Origin: Voacanga thouarsii
Taxonomy: Eukaryota > Streptophyta > Magnoliopsida > Gentianales > Apocynaceae
Assembly: GCA_026120185.1 (NCBI GenBank)
Contig: JANUWF010002432.1
Coordinates: forward strand, 186,001 to 250,000
Direction: 5' to 3'
DNA length: 64,000 nucleotides
The translations under genes were made by a program, and so were the position numbers. Under the pieces are notes generated by a model that worked only from the letters and a program-made list of their open reading frames with translations, was not told the origin of the DNA and did not search any database. Numbering within the stretch: the first letter of the stretch is position 1; every line of letters starts with the position of its first letter. This document shows positions 34,535-45,845 of the stretch, piece by piece.

Positions 34535-36442
34535 TGATAGGGTCTAAATTAGTCTTATTTTTCTTAGTTATTTGATATTATTTTGTGATACATTTTTGTG
34601 AAATAACTAGTCATATTCCTTCATATTTGAGATTTTACCCTTGGAAAGGTATTTTGTGCATTATTACAGATTTTGGGGGTAAAATAAAATAAAATCGTAA
34701 CAAAGCAGAATGTAGGCGGCACCGGTTCCGAGAAGGACAACCGGCGCCGGACTTCTACTGGAAAAGCTTGGAGAAATTGAGTGAAACAGGGGAGATCAAT
34801 TGCAATTGGAAATTAGAGTAAAGAAATGCAGAAAATGGCTAAAGAGAGAAATTGGTTTCGGCAGCTTCATGGTTCCAAGCCAAAGCCGACAACAAAAGCA
34901 ACAACAAACAAAGCAACAAAAATTGAAATCGGTGGGGCCCAGGTGCAAAGGAGAAGTCAACAATGGTGGGCAGCAAAAGAAGCAACCGAAACAAGCAATA
35001 CAAGAAGACAAAGTTGGCAGCAGCTCAGATTGGTAAGTGGCTCAATTGAGCCAAGGCAAGGGAACAAAGGAAATTCGATAGAATTTGGCTCAGCAAGCCG
35101 ATGCAAAATAGAAAGTGAAAATATAGAATCTCGGTGGCTTAGGGGCTTGGGTTTGCGGCTCAATTGAGCGAATTACAACAAGAATAAGGCTTCGGTGGCT
35201 GGAGAGCTTTTGACAGCTCCAATTGAAGAAATTTCGCAATTCCAAAGTCAAACGAATGGTGTTCAGCACAAGACGACAAAAGAAGACAAAGTCCAAATCA
35301 AATTCTCAATTTCACAAAGTCAAAAGGCGGTGGAAGTATTTAGTTATTATTTAGGTATTTATTTTAGATTTTACTAATCTTTTTTTGTTTTAGATTTTTA
35401 AATAATTGCTTCTTCTTTACTTAGAACTCTTTTAGGAACTTTGTAAGCCAATAAATAAAGGCTAATTTACCCTAGAAAAAGGCAGGTACACAATGTAGGG
35501 ACTTAGACATATTATGGAGTGCATCACCAATATTTTTCCAGGGGAAATAAAGAGTTCAAGGAGGGTTGTACAAGAAGGTCTTCAAAGGGAGAAAAAGAAG
35601 GCTTGTCTATGAGTATCTATTTCTTTACTTTATTTTCTTTTTTTTGACAATGATGTTTTAGTTGTTTTATTGTACTTCAACGTTGTTTTAGAGATTCATG
35701 ATATTTAGAGTTATTTGATCTATTGATTAATTGATTATTCTTCTTGGTATTTAATTACTTGTGCTAATTACGAGATTGATTGATTGTTTCTTTTCGTTAA
35801 CTTACTTGGAAAAGGGGTTGATGGTCATTTCAATTCATTGATTTCATATACGTTGTCTCTTAACTTGCTTGGAAAATGGGTTAATTGCTAAGAACAAGGT
35901 AATTAAAGGTTAATTGATGTCTGTCAGGAATGGATTAATTGGTGAATTTCATGTTTTAAGTTTGCCAAGAATGAAAATTTAATCAAAGGATTGTATTTAA
36001 TGTATCTTTTGGGTAAGACTGGTTGAGACAGGAATGTGATGCTAAGTTACCTAGAAGATAAGGATTCATGGATTGGAAAAGAAGTGAATCTATCTTAATC
36101 CTTCTTGATGCCAAGGGAATAATTAGTTATGATAACGGTTGAGTTCTTTAAGATCATGTTTGTCTAAACAATGGTTTGAGTTACATACTTCCCTATCCTT
36201 GACATGTATATATTTTATTTTATTTTATTTGTTTTTCACTTTATTGAGTCGGTTAAACAATGGAAAAAGGTAATTAATGTCTACTTGTTCTTTGAGGATC
36301 GACACTCGTTTGAACCTTATGTTCAGTTAATGATGAGTACGCTTGCTCATATGTATGATTTGGGTTGAACATTTTAATTTAAACTTGATTGGGAATTTGC
36401 TTAGTTTTTTTATGATTTTTTTACCCAAGTCCGGACACATCA
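34535..36442 (+). repeat. LARD LTR4 (1908 bp), recombinant
   Basis: TGATAGGGTC to GGACACATCA, then TAGAT. From the start to about 35.69 kb it is nearly identical to LTR1. After that it carries bases shared with LTR2 against LTR1 (CTTCTTGGTATT, ATGGATTAATTGG, TCTACTTGTTC, CTCGTTTGAACC, ATCTTAATCC). This is the pattern expected of a solo LTR formed by crossing over between a 5' and a 3' LTR. Confidence 0.85.
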
Positions 36443-36447
36443 TAGAT

Positions 36448-37240
36448 CTGCGAGGTTCATGTGTATTAGAAGGTTCATCTATTCTCTCAATAGATGTGGG
36501 GTTAGACGGTTAATCCTCATTTGTTTGATCTTCATGAATTTCGCTAAGTTCAATCTTACTCCCACTGTCCCCTTTGAGCATGTGCTCCTTCTCTAAGAAG
36601 ACGGCATGCTACGAAATATACAATCTGTTTTCGGAGGGTAGGTAGAAGTAGTATCCGATAGATTCTTTTAGATATCCAACAAACAAACATTTTTCAGACT
36701 TACTATTAAGTTTGTCTGACTGTGGCCTTTTGACAAAGGCAGGACAACCTCATACTCGCAAGTGAGATAACTCTGGTTTCTTACTAAAAAACATCTCAAA
36801 TGGAGTAGTATCAATTGATTTTGTCGGAACCCTGTTTAGTATATAAATAGAAGTCTGAAGGGTTCGATTCCTTCTTTCAAATACACCGTTGTGTGAGGTG
36901 TATGTGGTAGAGTCCATTGAGACAACATCCCATTATCTCTAAGATAACTCAGAAACTCCTAACTCAGGTATTCTCCTCATCGATCAGATCTTAGAGTCTT
37001 TATACTTTTGCCAAGTTATTTCTCTATTTCATTCTTGAAGTCTTTGAATCTTTCAAAGGCCTCAGATTTGTATTTCATTAAATATAAATACCCGTATCGT
37101 GAGAAGTCATCGATAAAGGTTATAAAATAGTTGTGACCTCCTCTTGCTTGTATTGACATTAGGCCACATTCATCAGAATGTATGAGTTCTAATAACTTCT
37201 TGGCCCGATCTTCTTTTCCTAGAAAAGGAGTTTTAGTCAC
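36448..37240 (-). pseudogene. Copia element 2 integrase (decayed)
   Basis: Continuation of copia pol after the LARD insertion. The core start (37240-37016) has LIHSDECG with the first catalytic Asp, FITFIDDFSRYG and FKNEIEK, then a stop. LRSDR-type sequence with a stop follows near 36985. The C-terminal stretch toward 36448 matches element 1 (GCPAFVKRPQSDK-like, DKCLFV-like) but is full of stops, including an internal deletion near 36855-36870 relative to 9125-9215. Not functional. Confidence 0.85.
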
Positions 37241-37257
37241 TTTACCTAGTAAACAAG

Positions 37258-37771
37258 ACTCGCATGTGCCATATGATTCATAATCAAATGACCCTAAGTC
37301 ACCAAGCTTGTGTAACTTAGAAACTCAATTTTCGTTTACATGGCCCAAACGACAATGCCATAAGTAAGAGTTGTTAGAGTTATCTATTTTAGGTTTCTTA
37401 TTATTTATATTGAGAATTGGATTATCCAAGTCTAGAACATATAAACCATTAACCAAAGTTGCTAAACCATAATGAATATCATTCATTGAAAAAGAACAAC
37501 ATTTATTCTTAAAAATTAAATGAAATCCACACAAGTCTAAACACGCAACTGAGATAATATTTTTCATTAAAACTGGTACATAATAGAAGTTTTGCAGTTC
37601 TAGAACTAATCCCGAAAGCAGGCACAGCTCCTGTGACCCCATAGCAAGTGTAGCAACCTTTGCCCTATTTGCAGTACGTAGGTTCACATCGCCTTTCTCT
37701 AGCCTTCTACTGCTCTTTATTCCCTGCAAGTTATTGCACAAATGAGATCTACTACGGTATCTAATACCCAT
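37258..37771 (-). pseudogene. Copia element 2 protease and GAG-pre-integrase (decayed)
   Basis: The 37771-37325 stretch reads CNNLQGIKSSRRLEKGDVNL, then NYYYVP-like spacing, then SYLWHCRLGHVNEN, the His part of the GAG-pre-integrase zinc finger. The protease active site spans two frames near 37745-37760: WVLDT is in one frame and the following SHLCNNL in another, so one base is missing inside the catalytic box. A stop follows NEN. Confidence 0.8.
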
Positions 37772-38640
37772 ATCTCATTTCTAAAGGTAGTATTTATCTC
37801 AATCATAAACATAGCTAGAGAAGAAATAGAAGTGCTTGTAAGCTTCTCCTTCTGCTTCTTGTCCTTAATGGTCTCCAAGTAGGTTTTGCAGTTGCGCCTC
37901 CAGTGGCACATCTTCCCACAATGATGGCATGGGCCCTTGGTAACTGCGTCCTTCTTGTTTACACCACCTTTGGGCTTCATGGGAGCCTTCTTCTTCTTCT
38001 TTTGAACTTTCTTTTTAGAAGAGGAAGATTTTACCATTAAAACTGCATTGGAATCCTTCTTAATGGAGGACTCCACAGTTTTGAGAAGATTGATCAACTC
38101 AGGAATGGTGGACTCAATCTTGTTCATCTGATAGTTAATCACAAATTATAAGAAACTATTAGGCAAAGACTGTATAATTAAGTCAACACTTAAGTCATGA
38201 TCCATTGCAAACCCGAGAGATCCAAGCTTCTCTATCAAGCCCAGCATCTTTAGCCCAAAAGTGGCCACAGAAGAACCTTCTGCCATTTTGCAACGGAATA
38301 GTTGCTTCGGGATCTCATATCTCTTAGTTCTGACTTAGGCATCAAATAGCTCTCGAAGATATAGTATGATCGATTGAACATCTATATGCTCATGTTATTT
38401 TTACAACTCGGGAGTCATTGATGCCAGCACAATACATGATGCTGTATCACTATCCTCCTTATGCTTTCTATGGACAGCATGCTCATCAGCATGAGCATCT
38501 TGAGCTGGTGGTGGCAGAATAGGAGCATCTAGCACGTAAAGCAACTTTTCTGATTTGAGAATGATTATCAAATTTCTATACCAGTCAAGATAGTTTGATT
38601 TGGTTAACTTGTAGTTTCCAAGATGCTACGTAGGTTTAAG
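37772..38640 (-). pseudogene. Copia element 2 gag with intact zinc knuckle (decayed)
   Basis: Gag relic on the minus strand. Block 38142-37772 contains VESSIKKDSNAVLMVKSSS, a Lys-rich stretch, then the CCHC knuckle CHHCGKMCHWRRNC and KTYLETIKDKKQKEK. The N-terminal capsid part up to 38640 is homologous to 10598-10978 but has stops, and the start codon is TTG where element 1 has ATG. The knuckle would bind element RNA; element 1 has lost it. Confidence 0.82.
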
Positions 38641-39671
38641 TTTGTAGACAAGATGCAAGTGACCTAGATGTAAAGATAGAGAGGATTAGCTACTTGTATA
38701 TGTACATTAAATATAAATAATTAAGACTTTAATTAAACGCATTTCTACTTCACTATTTTACTCAAACCAATATTCCCATTACTGATTCGGGAAAACCCGT
38801 TAGAAGCTTTCTTAGTGGGCCGGTATCCAAATTCCTTAAGAATAACCTTGGGTTTGCCCAACAATCCACCCTTAAGTTCATTGGTAGGTATCCAATACCA
38901 ATTACATCATTTGTAACTACCAGATCATTAGGTGATTAATAGCTTTTAATCTTAAAGCCTTTTGGGCTATCCCAACTTTTCTTCTAAATTTTTTTATGCT
39001 TGAGTTTGTCGAACCAAGATAAAGAATTTAGTTAAACCCGACCCATTAATCAGGAATTTAATTCCATAGCTTGAACATGCCCAATGTCAAGTAGGCTTGG
39101 GTTTGCCCAATAACGTGGTCTCGAAAAAGGACTCTCGTTCTTATTATATTAGCAGAAAGAATTAGGTTTAATATTAATTGAGGGATTTGTTCCATTTAGT
39201 GATTCAATTGAATGACATGCATAAAAATTAATAAATCACATAATTGATAATCATGGTAATAAAGCGATCACGTGGTATAGCTATGGACTTTACCCTAAAT
39301 TAATTTCTTTGAGCCATAAAAGAAATTAATATAGTTAACCCTATGTATTCATGCATGATTTAAGTAGAAGGTCTTACCTTCTCGCCTTGTTTTGGTTGCC
39401 ATCTCCAGAATAGAATAATTCTACTCTTATCCAACCTATGTAAACTAATTACATAATTTTCTAAAGAGAGAAAACCTCGAGTTACATTCGAGGGGAGTTA
39501 GATGAGAAGAGAATTACACAACAATTCTAGAGAAGGCAGGACACACATGCCCTATTTCATAAAACCAAAACTATAAAATGCATGAATAGATATAATTTGT
39601 TTTACTCAGTAACCATCCACCCACCATGCCATTAACTATGCTTAAATAAAATAAACATATACTTTTATTAT

Positions 39672-39803
39672 TCCAAAATCACTATTTTGAAAAAATAAAA
39701 CAAATTCTAAAATCACCATTTTAGAAAAATACACTAATTTTAGATTTTCAAAATCATTATTTTGAAAAACAAAAAATTATTTGTTTCAAAACTAATTTTG
39801 AAA
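39672..39803 (-). other. Hairpin run in copia element 2 leader
   Basis: Four inverted repeats equivalent to 11966-12094, all with 4-nt loops. The second is a perfect 9-bp stem, the third is perfect across at least 9 bp, and the fourth is longer than in element 1. Confidence 0.7.
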
Positions 39804-39906
39804 AAAATGCTTTTGGGTCCCATCTCTCATCAAATGAGATTTTTCCCTTTCAAAATTCTATTCCAATTTTTTTTTTTAATAGCTGGATTGTGCAGAACAG
39901 AGCAGT

Positions 39907-39943
39907 ACCGGTGCCGGTTTGGAAGCCAGAGCAGGTGCCGGCT
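39907..39943 (-). other. Paired GGCGCC-type motifs in copia element 2 leader
   Basis: ACCGGTGCCGGT (39907-39918) and GCAGGTGCCGGCT (39931-39943). They end 522 nt from the primer site, almost the same distance as in element 1 (517 nt). Confidence 0.65.
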
Positions 39944-40464
39944 GTATTCTAAATTTTTAGGAAAAAATTTCCAGAAATAATTTTTGGATGTTCGCGAAAT
40001 AGCACGGAACTGGCACCAACTTGGAGCCAGAGCCAGCGCCTATTGTGGTCTTGAATAATGGCGGCGATTTTTCAAAAATTTCTAGAAACAATTTCTGGTG
40101 CTTTCTTCTTCTATAAATTTTTAGTGAGAATAATTTTCAGCAGTATTTTCTATTTTGAAGCTAAAAAAATCAACCAATTTGTTAGTTTAAACAAAATCAA
40201 AACAGAAAATTAGGATGAAATATAAGGCAACAACTATGTTCAAGAAAATGTTTTTCTGCAGAAAATTTACAGCATCTAAAGAAAGCATCTTTTCGAAATA
40301 CGCTGTGACTTTTACACAATCATATTGGGCTACAGACCCAACCCATAATGGTCGAAATGATTTCGACTCGAGTGAAAACGATTTTCACAGCAAACAAAGA
40401 TAAACACGAATGCATGAAAACAGTTTTTCATGCCAAAACAATGTCCGTAAACCACATATATCAT

Positions 40465-40477
40465 GGCTCTGATACCA
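40465..40477 (-). other. Primer binding site, copia element 2
   Basis: Minus-strand TGGTATCAGAGCC, an exact initiator-Met-tRNA-type site one base from the LTR end. Confidence 0.93.
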
Positions 40478-40478
40478 C

Positions 40479-42222
40479 TGTTGGGTATCTCTCAGGCATA
40501 TCGTATATGGCGTAGCGGAAAATAAAACGAGATATCATCCCAAGATCCGTATATGTGTGGAAAATAAGACATAGAAAGATCAAAGGTAATAACTTTTTAC
40601 CTTTGTTTGATCGTCCGAAAGAACAAAACTTTCTTCTTCAAGTCGAGGTGCAATCCAGCAATCCTTTTGATCAAACTCTACGAGAGTTGAACGTCTAACC
40701 ACTATAATTACAGTGTTTAATTCTCTCTAACAGTAATCCACACAAAGGATACACTCAAGCACGAAGTTTTCTATGCTAGCAGAAAAACTAAGTGGCGGCT
40801 AGGGTTGGGTTACAAGAACCACGAGAGAGAGAAAGAAGAGAGAGTGTCGTGTGTGCTAGGATTGGATTGAATTTCGTGTGTCTTACACACAACTGGGGTT
40901 TCATGTGTTACATCCCATATATTACATGAAATCCTACTCAAAATATACTCCAATCTCAGAATTCTAAAGCGGTTAGAATTTCCTGATTGTAATTGGAACC
41001 ATCAAGTTCTTACAATCACAATTTGGACTATAAATTATAACTAATTATAATTTGGCCATAACAACTTCACTTTCTCGCAATTAACCCCACTATATTATCA
41101 AATAACATCTTGAGTATGCAATTCTCTATTGTGTGTAACCTATTAGGTTTCCCAGTCAATTGGTAGCGAACATGATTTAATCCAAATGTCTTTGAGATGA
41201 ATAATCCATAATTAATTAGAATTAATCCTATTAATTCTAATCAACATTGGTTTATTAATTCATCAATTAATAAACCCATATTCCCATATCATGAGCGGTA
41301 TCTAGTAACACATCATGACCACCCAAGAGTCCAGGAAGTCAAGTGTCTTGCCATGAACCCTTCAATAACAAATTTCAGTACAATTAACTCATTTCACCAT
41401 ACAATATCTCATTCGGTTTAGAGTATGAAATTAGTGTCAACTCCCTGCAGAATTAATTATGGCCCAAATAAAATAGTACTTGTACCAGAAACCCACTACT
41501 CTAGATGTGTATCAATTGAAACTATTTCCAATACACAATCGCCTTGGCCAAGGACTTCTCGAGTAGTAATTTCTACAAATGGCCGTGAGATATTTGCTCC
41601 TACTATTAGGAGTGATGACTCTTTTATTGACCCTTTCAACCACTTTCGTTTACCTCATAACATACCCAATATCCATCCTATAAGCGGCCCTTGATCAAGC
41701 ACCGAAGATTGGAATCAAAGTACAATGCTTAGAAAACAAAGTACCTTGGAGACCTCAAGTCTAAGGATACTTACACGTTTGCTATATTGAGATTATATCA
41801 CTGGCACTAAATAGTTATCCATGTAATTATCTCAAAGTTAGGTCATCCAATGAACTTGTTCCATTCACAAGCATCTATGTATTAACTTTGATTATCTCAA
41901 TACTCACGGATATGAGAACCACCGCCTGATCAAATCAGGAAGTCTAACACATGCTAGTCTTAATACATTAATGATGTCCTGTCTCATTAAATACTATAGC
42001 AAGAGACTATTTAAGTACTAACACTATACGGTGTAGTAGGAATCTCATATGATGATCTCTATCATGATTTCCTTAACACAGTGTTGTCTTAGGTACTTTA
42101 TCGAACAGTTATATTACTTAAAAGTAAACAAAAGAAACTATGAGATAAATAATGCCTTTTATTAAAATAAAATGTGTCATATACAATGTACAAGTTATTG
42201 CCTCTAGGGAACAATACTAGCA
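40479..42222 (-). repeat. Copia LTR 3 (5' LTR of element 2, 1744 bp)
   Basis: TGTTGGGTATC to AATACTAGCA on the plus strand. Minus-strand start is TGCTAGTATTG where LTR 2 has TGTTAGTGTTG, so it is a variant terminus. The 2570-type TATA box is lost. It abuts gypsy pol at 42223, and its last 892 bp plus the adjacent pol are repeated at 59449-60701. Confidence 0.92.
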
Positions 42223-42565
42223 GATCTTGGTACATTTTGACTTCCCCCGGATAAATGGCGTAATTGCTTTTATGCGCCTCTTCCAGAATTCTGTCCTTCA
42301 ATTGGTGCTCTCCAGGTACACATAATCGATCTCTGAAATACAAAAATCCCGCTTCGACCTGCCAGAATTCATTGCCTTGCCGCATGAGTTCCTTATCCTT
42401 GAAAAGCTGAAATTCTACATTACTTTGCTGAGCTTTAATAATTTCCCGCCTTAGGTCTGGTATCAACTTTAGTTTGCTAACAACAATTTTTTCCCCTTGC
42501 ACTTCCGCTCTTCTATCCAACACGTCCTGAACCACTTGAATCTCTTGTACCCTTACTCTGGCCAT
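42223..42565 (-). pseudogene. Gypsy A integrase zinc-finger region (truncated)
   Basis: The open stretch 42565-42223 includes FQLFKDKELMRQGNEFW, GFLYFRDRLCVPGE, then EEAHKSNYAIYPGEVKMYQDL, the start of the HHCC zinc finger. The second zinc-binding His is Tyr (IYPG instead of IHPG), as in the other two copies here. The reading continues into the copia LTR after YQDL. Confidence 0.85.
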
Positions 42566-43140
42566 ACTGACTTTTCTGCTCAGGGCATCAGCAACAAATG
42601 TTGGCCTTTCCGGGATGATAGTTGATTAGACAACGGTACTCTTCCAAAAATTCCATCCATCTTCGCTGCCTCAGATTTAAGTCCTTCTGGGTGAAAATAT
42701 ACTTCAGACTCTTTTGATCAGTGAATACTTCATATTCCGCTTCGTATAGGTAGTGTCACCATTTCTTTAAAGCGAACAAAATGGCAGCCAGCTCTAGATC
42801 ATGCGTGGGGTAATTGAATTCATAAGGCCTCAACTTTCGAGAAGCATAGGCGATGACCTTTCGATCTTGCATCAAAACTGCTCCAAAACCTTCCTTCGAA
42901 GTATCGGTATACAGTGTGTAAGGCTTATCTCCCTCTAGCAGACTCAACACTGGTGATGTCATCAATCTCCGCTTTAGCTCTTGAAAACTTTTCTCATATT
43001 TTTCACTCCAAACAAATGGTGCGTCTTTTCTTAGCAGTCGGGTCAAAGGTGATGCAAGCGTTGAAATCCCTTTGATGAACCTCCTATAATAACCAGCCAA
43101 TCCCAAGAAGCTTCGAATCTCGGTGATGTTCTTTATCTAC
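42566..43140 (-). pseudogene. Gypsy A RNase H (decayed)
   Basis: Block 43106-42756 has [20 protein letters not shown] (end of RT), [28 protein letters not shown] with the first acidic residue, and [15 protein letters not shown] with the Glu. A stop follows, then the remaining [16 protein letters not shown] and [15 protein letters not shown] blocks to about 42600. A frameshift disrupts the terminal [12 protein letters not shown] motif. Confidence 0.87.
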
Positions 43141-43950
43141 TTCCAGTCTGAAACTGCTTCAACCTTCACTGGGTCTACCTTGGTCCCATCCTTGGTCACC
43201 ACGTGGCCAAGGAATGCCACACTATCCAGCCAAAACTCACACTTTCTAAACTTGGCGAAAGGCTTGTGCTCTCTTAGTTTTTCTAATACCAGTTTCAAAT
43301 GCTCTGCATGATCCTCCAGGCTCTTAGAATAAATGAGTATGTCGCCAATAAATACCACTACGAACTTTTCAAAAGTAGGGTCAGAACATCGATGCATCAA
43401 ATCCATAAATACCACTGGTGCATTGGTTACCCCGAATGGCATCACCACGAACTCATAGTGACCATATATTAGGTTGAAGGCTGTCTTGGGGATATCCTCC
43501 TCTTTTATCCTTATTTGATAGTATCATTGCCTTAAATCCAGTTTAGAGTAACAACTAGATCCTTACAACTGGTCGAACAGCTCGTCAATTAACATAGGGG
43601 ATACTTATTTTTTATTGTCAGATGTTCAAGCCCCGATAGTTAATACACAGCCTCAGAGTCCCATCCTTCTTTTTCACAAATGGCACAGGTGCTCCCCAGG
43701 GTGACGTGCTAGGCCTGATATATCCTTGCTTCACTAACCTTTCTAGTTGCTCCTTCAGTTCTTTTAGCTCAACTGGTGCCATCCGATAAGGAGTTCGGGA
43801 CACCGGTTTCACCCCTGGAACTAGATCAACAATGAATTCAACTTCCCGGCTGTGAGGTAGAGAAGTGAGTTCCACAGGGAACACTTTGGGAAAATCTTTT
43901 ACTACCTCGGTATCCTCCAGAGTGCACCGGTCCTTCGGCTTGTTTATCAC
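43141..43950 (-). pseudogene. Gypsy A reverse transcriptase (decayed)
   Basis: Block 43950-43618 has [52 protein letters not shown] and [12 protein letters not shown] stop-containing gap follows. Block 43448-43141 has [16 protein letters not shown], then [11 protein letters not shown] where the catalytic pair should be FIDD (Asp to Gly), and [10 protein letters not shown]. Copy B keeps FIDD. Inactive here. Confidence 0.88.
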
Positions 43951-43978
43951 ATAATCTAAATATCCTTGACATCTTACT

Positions 43979-44455
43979 TCAACAATTTTCGGGCCTTTGC
44001 CTGGCTATCAAATACTTCAATTCTTTTACTCCCTTGTCGTTGAATTGCAACACATCATACCCTGGTCTAATGAACTGAACCGATTTATTTCTACAGTCTA
44101 CTCTAACCCCATGCTTAGCTAGCCAATGCATCCCTAATATCAAATCATAATCATCAATAGCTAAGATTATTAAATCTCCCTCCAAGTTTTCTCTCCCCAC
44201 TTTAATTTTACAATTTCGCATATATCGATCTGCTTGCACCATCTTCCCCAAAGGTGTACTCACCAACAAAGTAAAAAGTTGTTCTACTCCATCCCAACCC
44301 AAGTGATATGCCCAACTCTTGTTTAAATAGGAATGGGTAGATCCAGGGTCTATCAATGTATTAACGGAACATCCTTGGATAGTAAACGTACCTTCCACTA
44401 CTAGCCCATCAGTTCTAACCTCCTCTCGGTTGAGAGCGAAAACTTTTGCTTTTAC
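43979..44455 (-). pseudogene. Gypsy A aspartic protease (mostly open)
   Basis: MEGTFTIQGCSVNTLIDPGS has the catalytic Asp in a DPGS context where most plant chromovirus proteases have DSGS or DTGS. VLGMHWLAKHGVRVDCRNK matches the flap and C-terminal protease motif (usually GMDWL). Copy B has the same LIDPGSTHSYL and GMDWLAKFG. The frame is open from 44398 to 43979; a stop (TAG near 44454) follows gag. Confidence 0.82.
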
Positions 44456-45577
44456 CTAAGGCTTCGGCACTCCACTCCCGAATGCTCTTACGGCATTAGC
44501 TCGATTGGCCCCCGGGATCTGAGCCGGATTTCCGTACTTGACTCGATGAAGCTTAGGGCAGGCGTTCCACAAGTGGTTCGGGTCTCCGCAGTGGTAACAT
44601 TTCCACTCACCTCCTTTAGACCAACAGTTTTTCTCTGTGTGGCCCCTTTTCCCACATTGCCGGTATAATGGAAGATTCTGCGTAGGACTGATCGTTGCTG
44701 TCCAATCTTGCATTCCCCGATTCTGCCACTGCTGGTTAGTGGGGCGCTTGTTAGATGGCTGCCTCTGGAAAAGTCCCTGTGGTTGCCTTGGTGGCTGGAA
44801 TGGTCTCGATGCCATTCTACTGCGGTCCTTATTTTCTATCCCAGTGGTTGCATCTACGGCCCCAAAGTAGGTCGTTGGTGGAGAAGGTGCCAACGCCCTT
44901 CTCAACTCCTGCCTTAGCCCCTTGACAAATTGTCGTGTCCTGTTCTGTTCAGTGTCCACCAGCCTCTTATAGTACTTTGATAGTTAGGTGAACCGAGCTA
45001 CGTACTGAGCTACCATCATACCTCCCTACTTTAGATTCTGAAACTCATCTTCCCGCTTCTCCACTATCCACTGAAGGATATACTTAGCTTTGAATGCTTC
45101 CACAAAATTAGCCCATGTCCAGTCTTGATCAATCATCTCCCAGTCATCCTGAACCCGCTGCCACCATGCCCAAGCTGGGCCCCTCAAACGGAATGCAGTA
45201 AACTTCACCATTCGCTCCTCAGTGTACTGAAGCATAGCGAATATATCTTCCATCTGCTCTATCCATTACTCAGCTTTCTGATCCTACTCCACTTCTCCCA
45301 AGAAGATAGGCGGTTGAAGTTTCAAAAACCGATCCAAAGCTTCGTCCTCTCCCTTGGGATTCCTCTGCTTACTCAAAGTCTGGAGAATCTCGACCATCTT
45401 GCTGAATGCTTGTCCCATTATCGCTTCAACAGGTGCTTCTGACCCAATTTCCAAATTTGGCTCACTCTCGTTTCCTTGGTTAGGTGATTGCATTTAGGTC
45501 GTTTCAACTTTCGGTGCCACAGGTTCTGCCTCCGGAACTCTCCTACTTGATAAGGCTACACGGCGTTTGGGCACCAT
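44456..45577 (-). pseudogene. Gypsy A gag (decayed)
   Basis: Starts at ATG 45577 (MVPKRRVALSSRR). One in-frame stop lies near 45495, followed directly by MQSPNQGNESEPNL. Further on: LDRFLKLQPPIFLGEVE, then the retrotransposon Gag core (FRLRGPAWAWWQRVQ, WANFVEAFKAKYI, KREDEFQNLK), a stop, and LSKYYKRL. Two CCHC zinc knuckles follow: the first (YRQCGKRGHTEKNC) has lost its first Cys to Tyr, while the second (CYHCGDPNHLWNAC) is intact. Several stops make it inactive. Confidence 0.87.
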
Positions 45578-45845
45578 TCTAAACCATACCTAAATGGTGA
45601 GTTTATGCATTCAAGGTGTAAAATATTTTGAGCATGAATTCATAGTTAGATTTAAGTGAAAGGAAATCGATGCAAGTTTTGTATAAAGAATCGCATATAA
45701 ATTTCTCTCAAACCTTAGAGTACTCAGGTGCTCTTATTTGCATAAATTTGAAATTAAAGCAACAAACAGAAATGAAATCCTTAACATAGAAGTTCATGGA
45801 AAGCTACAAACAAGACATCCTAATCAAAATAGCTTTAAGCCTCCC

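Larger units (their letters stand above)
16204..36442 (+). mobile_element. LARD-like non-autonomous LTR element array nested in copia pol
   Basis: Order: LTR1 (16204-18115), internal 1, LTR2 (25092-27008), internal 2, partial LTR3 (34147-34458), a second copy of the 79-bp upstream copia flank (34456-34534), LTR4 (34535-36442). Each internal region starts with a tRNA-Asp-type primer site and ends in GTGGGGGA-type polypurine tracts. Removing the nested gypsy solo LTRs leaves about 2.9 kb of internal sequence with no gag or pol. The signature resembles plant Athila/Tat elements, so it probably moved using proteins from an autonomous relative. TSD TAGAT flanks the whole block. Confidence 0.85.
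38641..40464 (-). other. Copia element 2 5' leader (1.8 kb, non-coding)
   Basis: Colinear with 10979-12742. Keeps the two TTGGG-TTTG-CCCAA hairpins (38848-38861 and 39097-39110), the A/T hairpin run (39672-39803) and the GC-rich motif pairs (39907-39943, and a degraded second pair near 40006-40040). About 38 bp near 39280-39317 are absent from element 1. Confidence 0.75.
2147..42222 (-). mobile_element. Ty1/copia tandem array: LTR-internal-LTR-internal-LTR
   Basis: Three copies of a 1.74-kb LTR (TGTTGGGTATC...CTAACA or CTAGCA on the plus strand) alternate with two internal regions in one orientation. Each internal region has, in minus-strand order, an initiator-Met primer site, a 1.8-kb leader, gag, PR, IN, RT, RNase H and a polypurine tract. 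The domain order PR-IN-RT-RH identifies copia. The middle LTR serves as 5' LTR of element 1 and 3' LTR of element 2. Flanks differ: LARD LTR DNA on the left, gypsy pol on the right, with no matching 5-bp duplication, so the array did not arise by one simple insertion. Element 2 is split by the LARD array at 16204-36442. Confidence 0.85.
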
